This document shows, one piece after another, positions 36,093 through 47,431 of a stretch of DNA of 64,000 bases. The position numbers were made by a program, and so were the translations under genes. The stretch is from assembly GCF_017654505.1 (NCBI RefSeq), contig NC_054537.1, forward strand, positions 71,814,618 through 71,878,617. Reading direction: 5' to 3'. Position 1 is the first letter of the stretch; each line of letters starts with the position of its first letter. Under the pieces are notes generated by a model. It was not told where the DNA came from. It saw only the letters and a list, made by a program, of their open reading frames with translations, and ran no database searches. This stretch comes from Polyodon spathula (lineage: Eukaryota > Chordata > Actinopteri > Acipenseriformes > Polyodontidae).

Positions 36093-37121
36093 TCAAATGT
36101 CTGAAATTTTGTAGGTAGTGTGGCTGAACTGTAAATCAGTCCAATGATGTGAATCTACCTCGGGAAAGGTCATACGTCGACTGACATAAGTTCCTGCCTG
36201 TGTGCATCGACCACATCCATAGTAACCTGTAAGGCCCTTGGTTCTCTTTATGAAAGACCGAGCTGGGGCATCACAAATCAAACAAGATATAGACAGATTG
36301 AATGTCTTTCCAAGTATTTCAAAACCAGTTTCCAGTCTCTTGGCTTCCTCTACGAAAAATCCATGAGGTATTCATCAACATCCTTCGGTTCGCTGCTGCC
36401 ACAGAAGAGACCAATCACAAAAGGTTCTTTTTCAAAATAAACCCTGTCTAAAATTGGCCAGAGTTGTCAATTTGAAATTTTGAAAAGTGGCAATCCATCT
36501 ACAGTGACCATAATTGATATAGTGTCATTCTTCTGTTCTTGCAATTTATCTGCAATTGACTGAATGTATGGCAGAATGACAAAGTGATAGTATTCACCTC
36601 CGCTTACTTGTTTTACAGTGGCTGACTTCTTTGAAACTTTCAGCAATGTGTGTGCACATTTTGGCAAGCTTGGGTGATAGTTTCTCAAAACACAAAGTAA
36701 TTATTAAGTGCATTCTGACACATATCATGTTTTACAGCCCATTCACAAAACTCTTCCTGTAAGCCTATATCGTCTGAAACACAATAATTAGAACCAGAAT
36801 CACTTTCACAATCAAATAATTAATCTATATCACTGTCAACTTCACTCCCACCATCATTTTCACTGAACATTGAGACATCCGTTTCAAAGTTGCAAGCGTT
36901 TTCTTCATATTCAAATTCAATTTGGTCATGGCCATCTATAGTCTCAATGTGTTCTGCCTCCTGCTTCACTACTGCTGGCACAGTACTATCTATATCCATG
37001 CCTGACGAATCACACCTCATATCATCAGGTTCAGAGGAAGCTTACAGCTCTTCAAGTATCCCTTCTGCATTCCTGCGCTTAGACCAGTAGGAAAGGGATC
37101 CTAATGAATGGCTAGCCATGT
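36093..37121 (-). pseudogene. Transposase-like protein relic (DGLPLFK / CDAPARSF family)
   Basis: Minus-strand reading begins MASHSLGSLSYWSKRR at 37121, then an acidic region (FETDVSMFSENDG), then LQEEFCEWAV, LPKCAHTLLK, VDGLPLFK, FVIGLFCGSSEPKDVDEYL, and CDAPARSFIKRTKG followed by YYGCGRCTQAG with a Cys-x2-Cys pair. Stops (for example near 37045 and 36820) and frameshifts (about 36700, 36465, 36350) break it. The C-terminal half of the family (with LDYMHLV-type sequence) is absent. I know the family from many uncharacterised transposon proteins of fish and invertebrates; it resembles tnp2-type CACTA transposases, but that link is an inference. Confidence 0.6.
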
Positions 37122-37124
37122 TTA

Positions 37125-38592
37125 GATTTCACGCACTGTTTATCCCAGATGATCTGAAAAGCAAATGAAATTCAAAGTGCTTGCCGGTTGTTGAATTTGA
37201 ACAGCATTGTAGATTTGACTAATTTCCCCCCTCATGTACAAATCAAGAGTGCAATGACGTTTTATTACAATGGAACAAGCCTTTGATTTTTCACAGTATT
37301 ATTTACTTTAACCCTTTCATGCATGCCGTCCTTGTTTGAAGACAGATACAAAATCATTTTTATTTTCAATAACGATAAACCATTAATGCCACTCTTTCTT
37401 TAAGTACTTAGATGAGACCTTAACAAACATAATTTTTCCATCTAGAGTTCAGCAGTCTGAATTGCATTGCAGGAAGTGACTTTTCTGTGTGTTACCTTGA
37501 ATTGTTACTATTATATTGTTATTAGTATTATAAGCAGCAGTGGCTGCATTACAATGAGGGGGTACATGCAATACTGTTATAGTGTATGATAAGACTGTAA
37601 ACATTTATTGGAAAATTGTGGATTACTTGAATTGCACATTTGGTTTGAAACATGCATGAAAATTCACACAACTTGGAAGACACAACGTGAATGAGCATGG
37701 CACATTGTTGCTGTGTGTCATTCGAGGGGGGAAATTAAGGGCAGTTGGTGTCTAGCGCAGGTTTTTTTTTTATATATATTTTCACCCTAATCCTAATCCT
37801 AATCCAAACTCCAACACCAACCCAATCCTAACCTCCTCCTAAATACATTTTTATTCACAAAGTATTAATAGACTAGTACGGAATACGGTTCCAGGTGATG
37901 AGGTACGTTTCAAAATGTAAATCTAAGTCCACTCAACCCGGACAGTATCACCAGATATTATAGCAGAAATCTGCTTTAAAATACTGTATTTCAAACCCAC
38001 AATATCACTCAAACGCAGTCAACTAAGGTCGTTAAAAAAATCAGATGCAGCATATTTTTAACTTGTTTGTTATTTTCAACGTTGACGGCAGTAACAGACC
38101 TCTCCCCAGAGTTTTCTACACATTTTAAATTCCCTATGATATTGATAACTACTGGCCATTTTGTTACGGAACAAAATTAAACTTTATAATTACACTTGCT
38201 GACAACACATCAGCCTTTTTACTGTAGACTGTTAACAAGCAAGGGGAACAAGAGTGAGCCTAAACATGAAGTACTCGGTAGTGTCAAACACAAAAACACG
38301 CTAACTGTATACATGGTTTTTTTAGTGTTTCTTCCCGTTTTCAGTATTTAAATACAGTACAGTAGCCGAAACAGCAGCAGCTCAGCCCAGTTCCAGCTCA
38401 TTTGATTTTTATATATTTATTTATTTATTTATTTTTAAATACTGTACTACAGCCTGCACTAACTTTTATTGCTGCTTTCTAAATGGTGACACACACTTTG
38501 AACTACAGCCCAAAGCATCTTAACAAAACGTTTTATATAGATACAATATACACTACACAATAATTTGAACTGAATTAAACCTTGTTTTTAAT

Positions 38593-38624
<32 letters not shown>

Positions 38625-39000
38625 GAGACGTATCTTTGTATTTAAATTGTAGAAACAGCACCCCAGTTCCCACCCCTCCAATTTTTGAACTATGCCCCCT
38701 AAAAACGAAAATTATTAAAAAAAAAAACAAAAAAAACAGAGTCTTAGAACTGAAAATAATTGTTTAACATTAGACAAATTACCTCCACTCTGAATCTCGC
38801 CGATTAAATAAAAAAATTAAATAAAATCTTAAAAAAAAAAAAAAAAAAAAGAATATGTGGAGAAAATTGTGATATTCTCTTCAGCCTTTCTTTTTTTCAC
38901 TGTAATACAATAATAATAATAATAATAGCCGGTTTGTCTTCATCTTTGTAATTATATTTATTTATTTTTTGTTTTGAATCAAATTTGATTACACAGAGTG
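37125..39000. other. Unannotated sequence with simple repeats
   Basis: CCTAATCCTAATCCTAATCC at 37784-37803 is a short telomere-unlike simple repeat. T-run of about 28 at 38594-38621, A-runs near 38718 and 38831-38850, (AAT)n near 38911-38930. No gene recognised. Confidence 0.45.
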
Positions 39001-39145
39001 GAGCCCACACTGGCCCATGCATGAGCCCACAGCTATGGTGATTAACTGGTACACCCACGTTGGCCCAGTGTGGGTTTTACAAGGGCTGACTATGCCCATG
39101 TTGCCCACTATATGTCAGCATGGGCCCAATGAGTACATTTTTGCT
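39000..39145. repeat. Small degenerate repeat rich in TGGCCCA
   Basis: Repeated variants of TGGCCCA, GCCCACA, TGGGC and GTTGGCCCAGTGTGGG over about 140 bp. Similar GGCCCA-rich tracts occur elsewhere in fish genomes. No frame retained. Confidence 0.5.
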
Positions 39146-39149
39146 GGGT

Positions 39150-40690
39150 TTTGTTCTGATTAGTGCTTCTCAGTAATTCCTAAACGGTAAAAAAACAACA
39201 ACCTAATGCTAAATCATATAAAGCAGTTATGAGTAAATGCTGAGAAGTCCAATTGTAATCACTTCTGTTTCTCAAATAAGCCCAAGTGCATGAACATGTG
39301 CTTGAAAGATGAGTACTGTTTCCTCTTTAATTAGTCTGGGCACACAGAATTTATTTGACGTTATATAATGCAGATAAAAAATTTTTTAAAAAGGCCTATC
39401 ATTTGTTCCCTTTCATCAGGGGTTTCAAAAACAATGCAAAGGCAGGTGTGTGAGGGATTAAACCAAATAAAAAAGGGAATATCAATCCCCACTGGGGTTG
39501 GATTTCGAGTGCAGGGAGCAGGTGCAGCAAAAGGCACACAGCATCAAACTCATTTACTTTGTCATGTTTAGCAGAGAACCAAATCTTGCTGCTATTCAGC
39601 CTGGTGTGTGGTTGGTATTATTCTATGATGTTCTTACAAAGACAGGCCAAAGCTTAGATGGACACTCAAGCTCCAAGGCTACCATGGTAACGCATCATTG
39701 CCTAAATCACTGCTGCTTTTGTTGGCTAGCAGCAGTGAGGAGTGCCACTTTTTAGCATGATGGGGCCTCATCTCTAACCCCTTTTCTGAGCCGATTGTAA
39801 TGCATTATTATAGTACAGTATTTGGAAGAAGCTAGCTAGAGATATCATTATTGGCTTATTTACTTTTCGCTGTATTCAAGTTTCGTTTAAGTGTTTAGTC
39901 AACATATTTGTTGACTTTTTTGATGCAATGCATTCAATACAAAATTACAAAGACTGCTACAGTACATACATACTGCTGTTACTTCTTAATACAAGGGATG
40001 CTCATTATATGACTAATGTTAAAATAATCTGCTGAGTTATGTGCACAGTTATGTTTTATTTTGAAAATTACAACATGTTTAAGTGTAGTTTTGTTATATT
40101 TATGAGTTTTCTTTTCATTTATTGATGTATTTTTACATTTCGGAGTGGTTGGTATTATATATGTCTACTAGTGGTTCACCATGCAGGTTTTATGCATACA
40201 GTTATGTCATCTATACAAAGATCAATATTAATTTGCAAACATCTTTCCTGGTTTGAAGTTTGAAGTACGCAAAATGTAACTTTGGGCCCGATTCTCTGAA
40301 AGTTTTTGATGATGTTATTACTATTTCTGCTAATGCCCTTCTTCAGCAAGTGATCTAACCCACTAGGTCAGTCTGTGTGCTTGAATTAGTGCTGTTAACA
40401 TGTTTTCTTAATAGCACTTCATTAACGCTTTTGGGGCTTTCACGTGTTAACTATATAATCCATGCAATCCAAGAAGGTGTAGAACACTTATTAGCACCTT
40501 CTCAATGGTGAGTTATCAAAACCAGGAGAAGCCATCTTTAAAACATGTTGGTAATAATCACATTTTATACACAGGACTAATAAGAAGATCTCTGCCATTC
40601 TTCCATTAAAATAGCTTTGTTGGTCTGATTACTTTTGTTTCATTCTTTTGGTACATTGATTGAATTGTAAAATGTGAAATAGCAACAGGC
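39150..40690. other. Unannotated AT-rich sequence
   Basis: No gene or element recognised. Confidence 0.4.
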
Positions 40691-40691
40691 T

Positions 40692-40692
<1 letters not shown>

Positions 40693-40742
<50 letters not shown>
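40693..40742. repeat. (AAT)n microsatellite
   Basis: About 16 perfect trinucleotide units. Confidence 0.95.
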
Positions 40743-40744
<2 letters not shown>

Positions 40745-40790
40745 CCAGCATATTACATTTTACAAATGGTTACATTCCTTAATAATTAGA

Positions 40791-40791
<1 letters not shown>

Positions 40792-40834
<43 letters not shown>

Positions 40835-40838
40835 TATA
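40792..40838. repeat. (AC)n followed by (AT)n
   Basis: About 17 AC units passing into ATATATAT. Confidence 0.95.
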
Positions 40839-40839
40839 C

Positions 40840-41425
40840 CCATTACAGCACATCCCTTCTTTACATCTTTAAAGTAAAAACTGCCCATAGAGACATTGCA
40901 CAGTTGTATAGTCTGAAAAAAAAAAACATTACAGGCTGTAATATGTGGTCCTCAGCCTTGTTGCTGCCTAAATATTTAATCACATTTGACAAATTAGTTT
41001 GTTTAAGCCTTATTGTCTGATAACAGGAAAGGTCTACACCTGCTATATTCACAATCAAACCAGCAACCAAGTAAAAAGTTCACTATTACACATCAGACAT
41101 TGAAACACTGATAACTTGACATATGTTACATTTCTGTTTGTACAGTTTATTTCTAAAGCAGGGAAAGACCATTAGTGGCCTTCAGCAAAACCTGTCTATG
41201 CATCTGGTAATATTTACATGCAGTTAGTTGTCAATTCACTGAAATACAAACACTAATCATTTATTAATCATATATTAAATACACACATTTTATTGAAATA
41301 CAGCATAATAAAAATGAAATGAAATTATAGCATAATAATATAGATCACAACATAACATATTTTTTTTCCAATGGCAGCATTATGTAAGTAGAAATAACAT
41401 TTTTTTACAATGGCATTATAATAAC
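40840..41425. other. Unannotated AT-rich sequence
   Basis: Nothing recognised. Confidence 0.4.
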
Positions 41426-41433
41426 ATTATAAT

Positions 41434-42144
41434 TAGGGCTTCTGATTTTCAGTTTTAACTGATAAAACCCGATAAAACACCCCCGATACAAAATAAATTA
41501 TATCGGAGGATAGCCAATAAATACCGGAAAACACCAGAAAAACTGTGGAAATGGTTAATCAGTTCATGTTGACTTTACCATTTCTCCATTAAAAAAAAAA
41601 AAATAATAATAATAAATACATTTCCCAGTGCTGCTGGGCAATGTTCTGCCTTCCTGATTTGTATCTATCATTGATTCGTTCTGAATACTTTAAACCCGCC
41701 CCAACTACCGAGTGACAGCACATTCCTGCATTTCTATTGGAGACTCCGCTGGCAAGATTTGAAACAAGATTACAATCAGGATGCAGGCTTGTTAGTGGGA
41801 TTTAAAGTTGTGTTACAGTTAAGATACTGAGGATTTAAAACAGAATTGTGGTGAAATGTACAAAAATGCCAGAAGAATGTGCTCGTGACCATAGGGATTT
41901 CGTTGTGGAAGACAGCAAAGGAAAGAAGGTACAGCTTAAGTGTGCAGGTACTGTTGAGTTACTATTCATATTTTGACACAAAATAAAAACACTCAAGCAT
42001 TTTAGAAAGTAACCGAAAACACTAATTTCATACAGTACATCAAAAACGAAAGCCCCGAAAAAAACAATTTACATAAAACTCGAAAATAGCTAAAAATAAA
42101 CACTGAAAAATACAATTAATAAAACCCGAAAAACAGAAGCCCTA
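41434..42144 (+). mobile_element. hAT derivative, 711 bp, target duplication split by a Tc1
   Basis: Left end TAGGGCTTCTGATTTTC and right end, inverted, TAGGGCTTCTGTTTTTC. The left flank is ATTATAAT (41426-41433). On the right the same eight bases are present but interrupted: ATTA (42145-42148), then the Tc1 at 42149-43538, then TA-TAAT (43539-43544). Removing the Tc1 and one TA restores the exact 8-bp hAT duplication. The interior keeps a GC-box-like CCGCCCC, ATTGG and a short first exon, so it is a deletion derivative that retains the 5' end of a larger element. Confidence 0.9.
41866..41947 (+). pseudogene. Retained first exon of a hAT element
   Basis: Starts with an ATG and reads MPEECARDHRDFVVEDSKGK, continues KVQLKCA and meets a good splice donor (GCAG/GTACTG at 41945-41953). 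Upstream are a CCGCCCC box and CTATTGG. No further exon is present before the right terminal repeat. I take it as the 5' exon of the autonomous relative; a captured host exon is the alternative. Confidence 0.45.
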
Positions 42145-42148
42145 ATTA

Positions 42149-43538
42149 CACTGAACAAAAATATAAACTCAGCATGTAAAGTGTTGGTCCCATGTTTCAT
42201 GAGCTGAAATAAAAGATCAGAGAAATTTTCCATACGCACAAAAAGTTTATTTCTCTCAACTCTGACAGGTGTGGCATATCAAGAAGCTGATTAAACAGCA
42301 TGATCATTACACAGGTGCACCTTCTGCTGGGGACAATAAAAGGCCACTCTAAAATGTGCAGTTTTGTCACACAACACAATGTCACAGATGTTTCAAAGAA
42401 TTGAATGTTCTTTTCTCTACCATAAGCCGCCGCTGACGTTGTTTTAGAGATTTTAGCAGTACGTCCAACCGGCCTCACAACCGCAGACCACGTGTAAGCA
42501 CGCCAGCCCAGGACTTCCACATCCGGCTTCTTCACCTGCAGGATCGTCTGAGACCAGCCACTTGGGCAGCTGATGAAACTGTGGGTTTGCACAAATGAAG
42601 AATTTCTGCACAAACTGTCAGAAACCATCTCAGGAAAGCTCATCTGCGTGCTCGTAGTCCTCACCAGGGTTTTGACCTGACTGCAGTTCGACATCGTAAC
42701 CGACTTCAGTGGGCCACTGGGCACACCTTCGATGGCCACTGCCACGCTGGAGAAGTGTCTCTTCACGGATGAATCCCGGTTTCAACTGTACCGGGCAGAT
42801 GGCAGATAGCGTGTGGCGTCGTGTGGGCGAGCAGTGTGCTGATGTCAACGTTGTGAACAGAGTGCCCCATGGTAGCAGTGGGGTTATGGTATGGGCAGGC
42901 ATAAGCTACACAATTGCATTTAATCAATGGCAATTTGAATGCACAGAGATACCGTGACGAGATCCTGAGGCCCATTGTCGTGCCATTCATCCGCCGCCAT
43001 CACCTCATGTTTCAGCATGATAATGCACGGCCCCATGTCACAAGGATCTGTACACAATTCCTGGAAGCTGAAAATGTCCCAATTCTTCTATGGCCTGCAT
43101 ACTCACCAGACATGTCACCCATTGAGCATGTTTGGAATGTTCTGGATCGATGTGTACGACAGCGTCTTCCAGTTCCCGCCAATATCCAGCAACATCACAC
43201 AGCCATTGAAAAGGAGTGGGACAACATTCCACAGGTCACAATCAGCAGCCTGATCAACTCTATGCAAAGGAGATGTGTCACGCTGCATGAGGCAAATGGT
43301 GGTCACACCAGATACTGACTGGTTTTCTGATCCACGCCCCTACCTTTTTTTTAAGGTATCTGTGACCTACAGATGCATATCTGTATTCCAAGTCATGTGA
43401 AATCCACAGATTACGGCCTAATGAATTTATTTCAATTGACCGATTTCTTTATATGAACTGTAACTATCAGTAAAATCTACAAATCTACAGTAAAATCTTT
43501 GAAATTGTTGCACGTTGTGTTTATATTTTTGTTCAGTG
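42149..43538 (+). mobile_element. Tc1-like transposon, 1390 bp, of a family widespread in fish
   Basis: Ends CACTGAACAAAAATATAAAC and its inverse, with TA on both sides (42147-42148, 43539-43540). The sequence TGTGGCATATCAAGAAGCTG and its continuation belong to a Tc1 family I recognise from many teleosts and lampreys. It has internal deletions in the transposase. It sits inside the target duplication of the hAT derivative. Confidence 0.93.
42380..43318 (+). pseudogene. Tc1-like transposase, broken by deletions
   Basis: The N-terminal helix-turn-helix part is shortened by an apparent deletion near 42395 and further small deletions near 42710 and 42910. The catalytic region is in frames around 42709-42957 (first motif LFTDESRF near 42760, partly shifted) and the last 134 codons (42914-43318) are intact: FQHDNARPH (second D), SPDMSPIEHVW (E) and the C-terminus ending GGHTRY. 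The transposase would cut at the terminal repeats; this copy cannot. Confidence 0.93.
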
Positions 43539-43559
43539 TATAATACTTGTGCAGGCATA

Positions 43560-43838
43560 TCACTTTTTAGAAAAAAAAACATTTTGCATGATTTCAAAGC
43601 AGACACACTTCAAACCCTCATCAATGCTAATGTCTTTATCTAGCTCATATACATCAGAAAACTCGCGTCTCAACTTTTTAAACCATGTCATATACAGTAT
43701 CTTTCCCAGTTTCAGGCACGGGTGTATAGTGTTGTTATATGAATTATTATCTGTGAAGTGTAGGTACAACAAATAAATAGGTCGTTTTGACCTGTACCAA
43801 ACCTGGCAAGGCTTCCTTACAACCTGTAACACCAGCAA
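43560..43838 (-). pseudogene. piggyBac transposase fragment, central part
   Basis: Minus-strand reading contains YLLYLHFTDNNSYNNT, then LKLGKI, KKLRREFSDVY and DISIDEGL. In piggyBac transposases these correspond to the RFLHFSDN segment and the ISIDE motif that carries the first catalytic aspartate. The frame starts before its ATG and ends in the A/T-rich flank. PiggyBac elements insert at TTAA; no terminal repeats identified. Confidence 0.72.
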
Positions 43839-43989
43839 ATAAATAAAGAAACTGCCTCATTTTATTCTCTGTAGATACACAGGCATCCATTTTTCACTCT
43901 CAACTGTGTGTTTACAGATGACCCGGTCTGTCAGGCACATTTCTTAGGGACTGCTGCCATCTGCCAGTAAAACATAAAACTGCATACAC

Positions 43990-44225
43990 ACTGTCACTCT
44001 GTGACAATCATTAAAGTGATCAAGGCAGCAGAACCCTGGGATTGCTATCCTTTCAGATTTGTTTTTCACAGCAGACCCTGCACCTTTTCTGTGGTCTCCG
44101 CTTACCTTGTGTGGGAGGGATTGTAATAAAGCAATGTACAGCACTACTTGGCGCAGGCATTGCAAGTGATCTGCTTGCCTTAGAAAGTTGCTTCATATCC
44201 AGTGCTGTAGTTTGTAGTACTGTAA
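43990..44225 (-). pseudogene. piggyBac C-terminal cysteine-rich fragment
   Basis: Minus-strand reading gives HCFITIPPTQGKRRPQKRCR then VCCEKQ, a stop, and KDSNP. This resembles the C-terminal tail of piggyBac transposases (HF...P..K..P.RRCVVC..K). Only the first half of the zinc-binding domain is legible. Confidence 0.5.
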
Positions 44226-44399
44226 AGCCTTTTATTATGCGTTTTTGGTTTATAAAAAAAAACATACATTTGTGTCACGAAATCAGATTCCACTAACAAT
44301 ACATACTTTGTATATTGCAACAAGTTGCCAGCATTTCAGGAGCAAAGCAGGATTTATGGTTGTGATTATCCAAATATTTTACAGCACAGCACTGTAAAA

Positions 44400-44492
44400 G
44401 ATAATCCAAGTACTGTCGTTGCTTTCATAGTCCTCCAAACACAGCTCAAACTCTTCATCACTCACATTCGCAGAATAGATATACGCTGCCAT
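44400..44492 (-). pseudogene. piggyBac-like N-terminal fragment
   Basis: Starts with an ATG (44490-44492) and reads MAAYIYSANVSDEEFELCLE then DYESNDS, an acidic start of the type seen in piggyBac transposases (SDEEF...L.D.ES). The reading stops soon after. Weak on its own; supported by the two neighbouring fragments. Confidence 0.4.
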
Positions 44493-44834
44493 ATTTTTTT
44501 TTTTCTTTTGTAATCAAAAACCAATATAAAATAAAAGTAAATAAGCAAGACTGCAAAAATAATAAAATTCTGTACCTTAGATCATTGATTGTTTGCTGCG
44601 GTATATCCAACTCTTCTCAATGTCATCACAGATAGATTTGTTTACACACACAGTACTGTACTACTACTATTGTACCCAGCTTCGGAGTGGACTGTTACCC
44701 TGACACTATTTGAGCCAGCGGTGCGCAGTATTGGAACTAGCGCATCGCAATTATCACGCAGATAATGGTATATTCAGGCGAATTAGGGCTTTCGCCCAAT
44801 TCAAATTTGATTGCGCTATGTGCATATTGAATGT

Positions 44835-44838
<4 letters not shown>

Positions 44839-44914
<76 letters not shown>
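44839..44914. repeat. (AT)n microsatellite
   Basis: About 76 bp of uninterrupted AT. Confidence 0.95.
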
Positions 44915-44916
<2 letters not shown>

Positions 44917-45179
44917 ATGTATTGACTGTTGATCTACTAAAAAACGTTTTTTTTTTTAAAAATAGGAAGATATTACATAGTCGGCAACCACTTTGGGATC
45001 ATTCAAGTACTAATATATTTGTGCACAGTTTTTGCAAAGGCTTTGTTTGGCACACAAGCCATCGTCTTATATATTACAGATTATAAAATGACGACTCGTG
45101 TGTCTAGAAAAAAAAACAGGTTTTCTGAATAAGGTGTTTAGAAGGGCTGATATTCTTATAGTATCCTAATACTAAGTGA

Positions 45180-45740
45180 GTATTTTTTCGGAATGCAGGT
45201 ATCCAGAATACGGACGGATTCATTCGGAATAACCTGTTTACATGGCATGGAATAGCTAAATTTCCCACTATTCCGAATACAACTGGAATCCTGATAGAAT
45301 AGAACTGGAACAGGTAACCAGATAGCAATATGGGTGCAGTCAATTGCACCTACCACGCGCGACCTCATAAAAACCCAGCATTATCTCCTCACTGTTTGCT
45401 CTGGTACTGGGGAATTTAATATGTTCCTCAGGACGTTGCAGCAACGCGGTTATGAACCGGTGAAGGTGGGACACGGCTGCCTGGGTGATCCCCACTGTAT
45501 CACCTGCTACCTTCTGGAAGGTCCCGGTAGCCAGGATACACATACACACAGACACTGCCAATTGCTCAGACAAGGCATGACTGCACAGGTTTGTTCTAGC
45601 CAGGTCATCATGCAGCATGTGGCATAGATGAGTCAAGACAATATCTGGACATCATTTGCTCATTCCTGAGCTCCTCATATGTGTGCCGAGGCCAGTGTAC
45701 CCTTTTAGCATATCTTCGCCTATGTCAGGGTTGCTGTTGC
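45180..45740 (-). pseudogene. PIF/Harbinger transposase relic, second type
   Basis: Minus-strand pieces in order: RRYAKRVHWPRHTYEELRNE (about 45727-45668), LCHMLHDDLARTN, LATGTFQKVAGDTVGITQAA (helix-turn-helix), VVGAIDCTHIAI (first catalytic aspartate kept, about 45350), then a degraded continuation. Differences from the relic at 29886-30818 (IDCTHI against GTHIPI context) show two Harbinger lineages. C-terminal half missing. Frame changes occur near 45640 and 45345. Confidence 0.85.
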
Positions 45741-45744
45741 TGGG

Positions 45745-46124
45745 TGTGCCTTGCATCATTCACATCCACATGTCAACGGACACGCTGCATGCTACCCACC
45801 TTTCCCATTGTTGCCTGTTTGTAGTCAGTGCTGGAATGGTAGTGTGCGCGGAGTTAATGCAGTCCTTTTACAATCCTTATTCTGCGCGTCACAAACCTGG
45901 TTTTGTGCTTGGCGCATACCTTTGAATATACCAGGATCACGCATATTGTCGATCACTCACCCCATATTGCGTGATGCATACATTTTATTTCTGCACAGCG
46001 CAGAATGGATTGTGACGCGCAAAATGACGTTTCGAATATGGCAACTTGGCACAATTTTGGCACAACGGCCATTTGCGACACGCATACCCCTCTGCGCGGT
46101 GCACAAACCTTTCGAATATCAGGC
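45745..46124 (-). mobile_element. Probable 5' flank and end of the Harbinger element
   Basis: CpG-containing sequence that ends at GGGCCTGATATTCGAAAGGT (minus strand, about 46124), the look of a Harbinger terminal repeat. Two subterminal TTCGAATAT motifs (46032, 46112). The opposite end was not found; the (AT)n tract at 44839 may have replaced it. Confidence 0.45.
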
Positions 46125-46365
46125 CCATACATCATACAAGCAAGATGGACAACAATTGTTGATTGATAGTGTCACCTGATGATTTTCATCTCTCCTTCAT
46201 AACACATTACTAACACCACCTTAGGGCATGTATACAAAGAGATCAGATTGAAAAAAAATTGCTGGCAAACCTTGTGGTATGCAGTGATAAACAGATACAG
46301 GTAAAATGTATTATACAAAGTAAGTAAAATTAAAAGTATCTGTTGTTTATTCTGAAAGATTAAAT

Positions 46366-46613
46366 GTATTGAGAGAGAGACTATTAGTGTCTCTGAGCTA
46401 AGAGAGGGGTGTTCAGTTATTGCACCACTAGTCAGTAGAACATTACTGGTATGCTATTCAAGTTTGTCATTTCTTTTGCTGCATATAGTTTTGTTTTCTC
46501 TATTTTGATGCTTCACTAATAAATTACTGTTGTTCACTACAATGTACAGTCTGTTGTTCTCCTTCTTGCCTCAGAGATCCTTTTCACCTCTGGTCATATT
46601 TCTCCCTTTTACA
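46366..46613 (+). mobile_element. Possible 5' LTR of a Gypsy element
   Basis: Runs from TGTATTGAGAG to CTCCCTTTTACA, with AATAAA at 46519 and a following T/C-rich part. It lies directly in front of the gag relic, and the sequence after it (TGGTGGCAGCAG) could be a primer-binding region. Boundaries are not proven; no second LTR is in sight. Confidence 0.4.
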
Positions 46614-46631
46614 GATGGTGGCAGCAGTGAG

Positions 46632-47425
46632 ATGAAAATGCCAGTAGGGGATGCTAAAAGGCAGAAGGTAGTATTATACACAAAAGCACCTAAGAAAAAA
46701 ACAGTGAAGGCCACAACACAGATGCAGCTGGAGGAGCCAGAAGGTGAAAGCGAAACGGATGTGATTGAATTAGCTGAGGATGTAGTGGGTACGGCAAGTA
46801 ATGCAGCAGGGCCAACACAAGCCAGAGGTGGTAGAACCTGTGACGTAGGAAATATTGTCAACATGTTTCAAGCATAACTGGAGGTTTAGCAGTTCCAAGA
46901 GGAACAAATGGAGTGAGAAATGAGAACTCAAGAACAGCGATGGAAGATGATGCAGCACCAAATACACCAGATAGAACTGGAAGTTGGAGAAGGAGGCATG
47001 GGGAGCCCTCCTGATTTATCACTAGTAAGGGCTGGGAGAGGACCTAAACCCAAGCTGTCTGAACTAAAAGACTCAGATGACACTGAACAGTTTTTATTGA
47101 CCATTGAGCGATTGACGAAGGTTTACCAGTGGCCTCGGGAAAATTGAGCAATCCAGCTAGGCGAGAAACGCCTATGTAGCTATGGATGCAGATAATGCTT
47201 TGCTTTATGTATAAGTAAAGGAGGCAAGCCTACAAAAATATGAAACCAACACTGAAGTTTATTGACGTTGCTTCAGAAATTCCGAAGTGTTTGATGGAGA
47301 GACGCCAAGGGAACTGTATGCCCGCCTTAAGGACCTGTTTAAGAAATAGATCGAGCCTGAATATAGGAATATGTAGGTCAATGAGATCCTTATCCTGGAA
47401 CAGTTCCTGAGAAATGGATACCATT
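46632..47425 (+). pseudogene. Ty3/Gypsy gag (capsid) relic
   Basis: Starts MKMPVGDAKRQKVV, continues to a highly charged region, then KPKLSELKDSDDTEQFLLTI and ERLTKVYQWP, later VFDGETPRELYARLKDLF and ILEQFLRNGY. The last blocks are the capsid region related to the SCAN domain. In-frame stops appear at 46875, 46888, 46918, 47144, about 47212, 47272, 47347 and 47372, and frame changes near 47160. It is cut by a piggyBac-type MITE at 47432 and does not resume recognisably afterwards. Confidence 0.72.
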
Positions 47426-47431
47426 TATTAA

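Noticed and set aside
37784..37803. Possible interstitial telomere repeat
   Set aside because: The unit is CCTAAT, not CCCTAA, and there are only three copies.
42197..42766. 189-residue minus-strand frame
   Set aside because: Antisense shadow of the Tc1 transposase.
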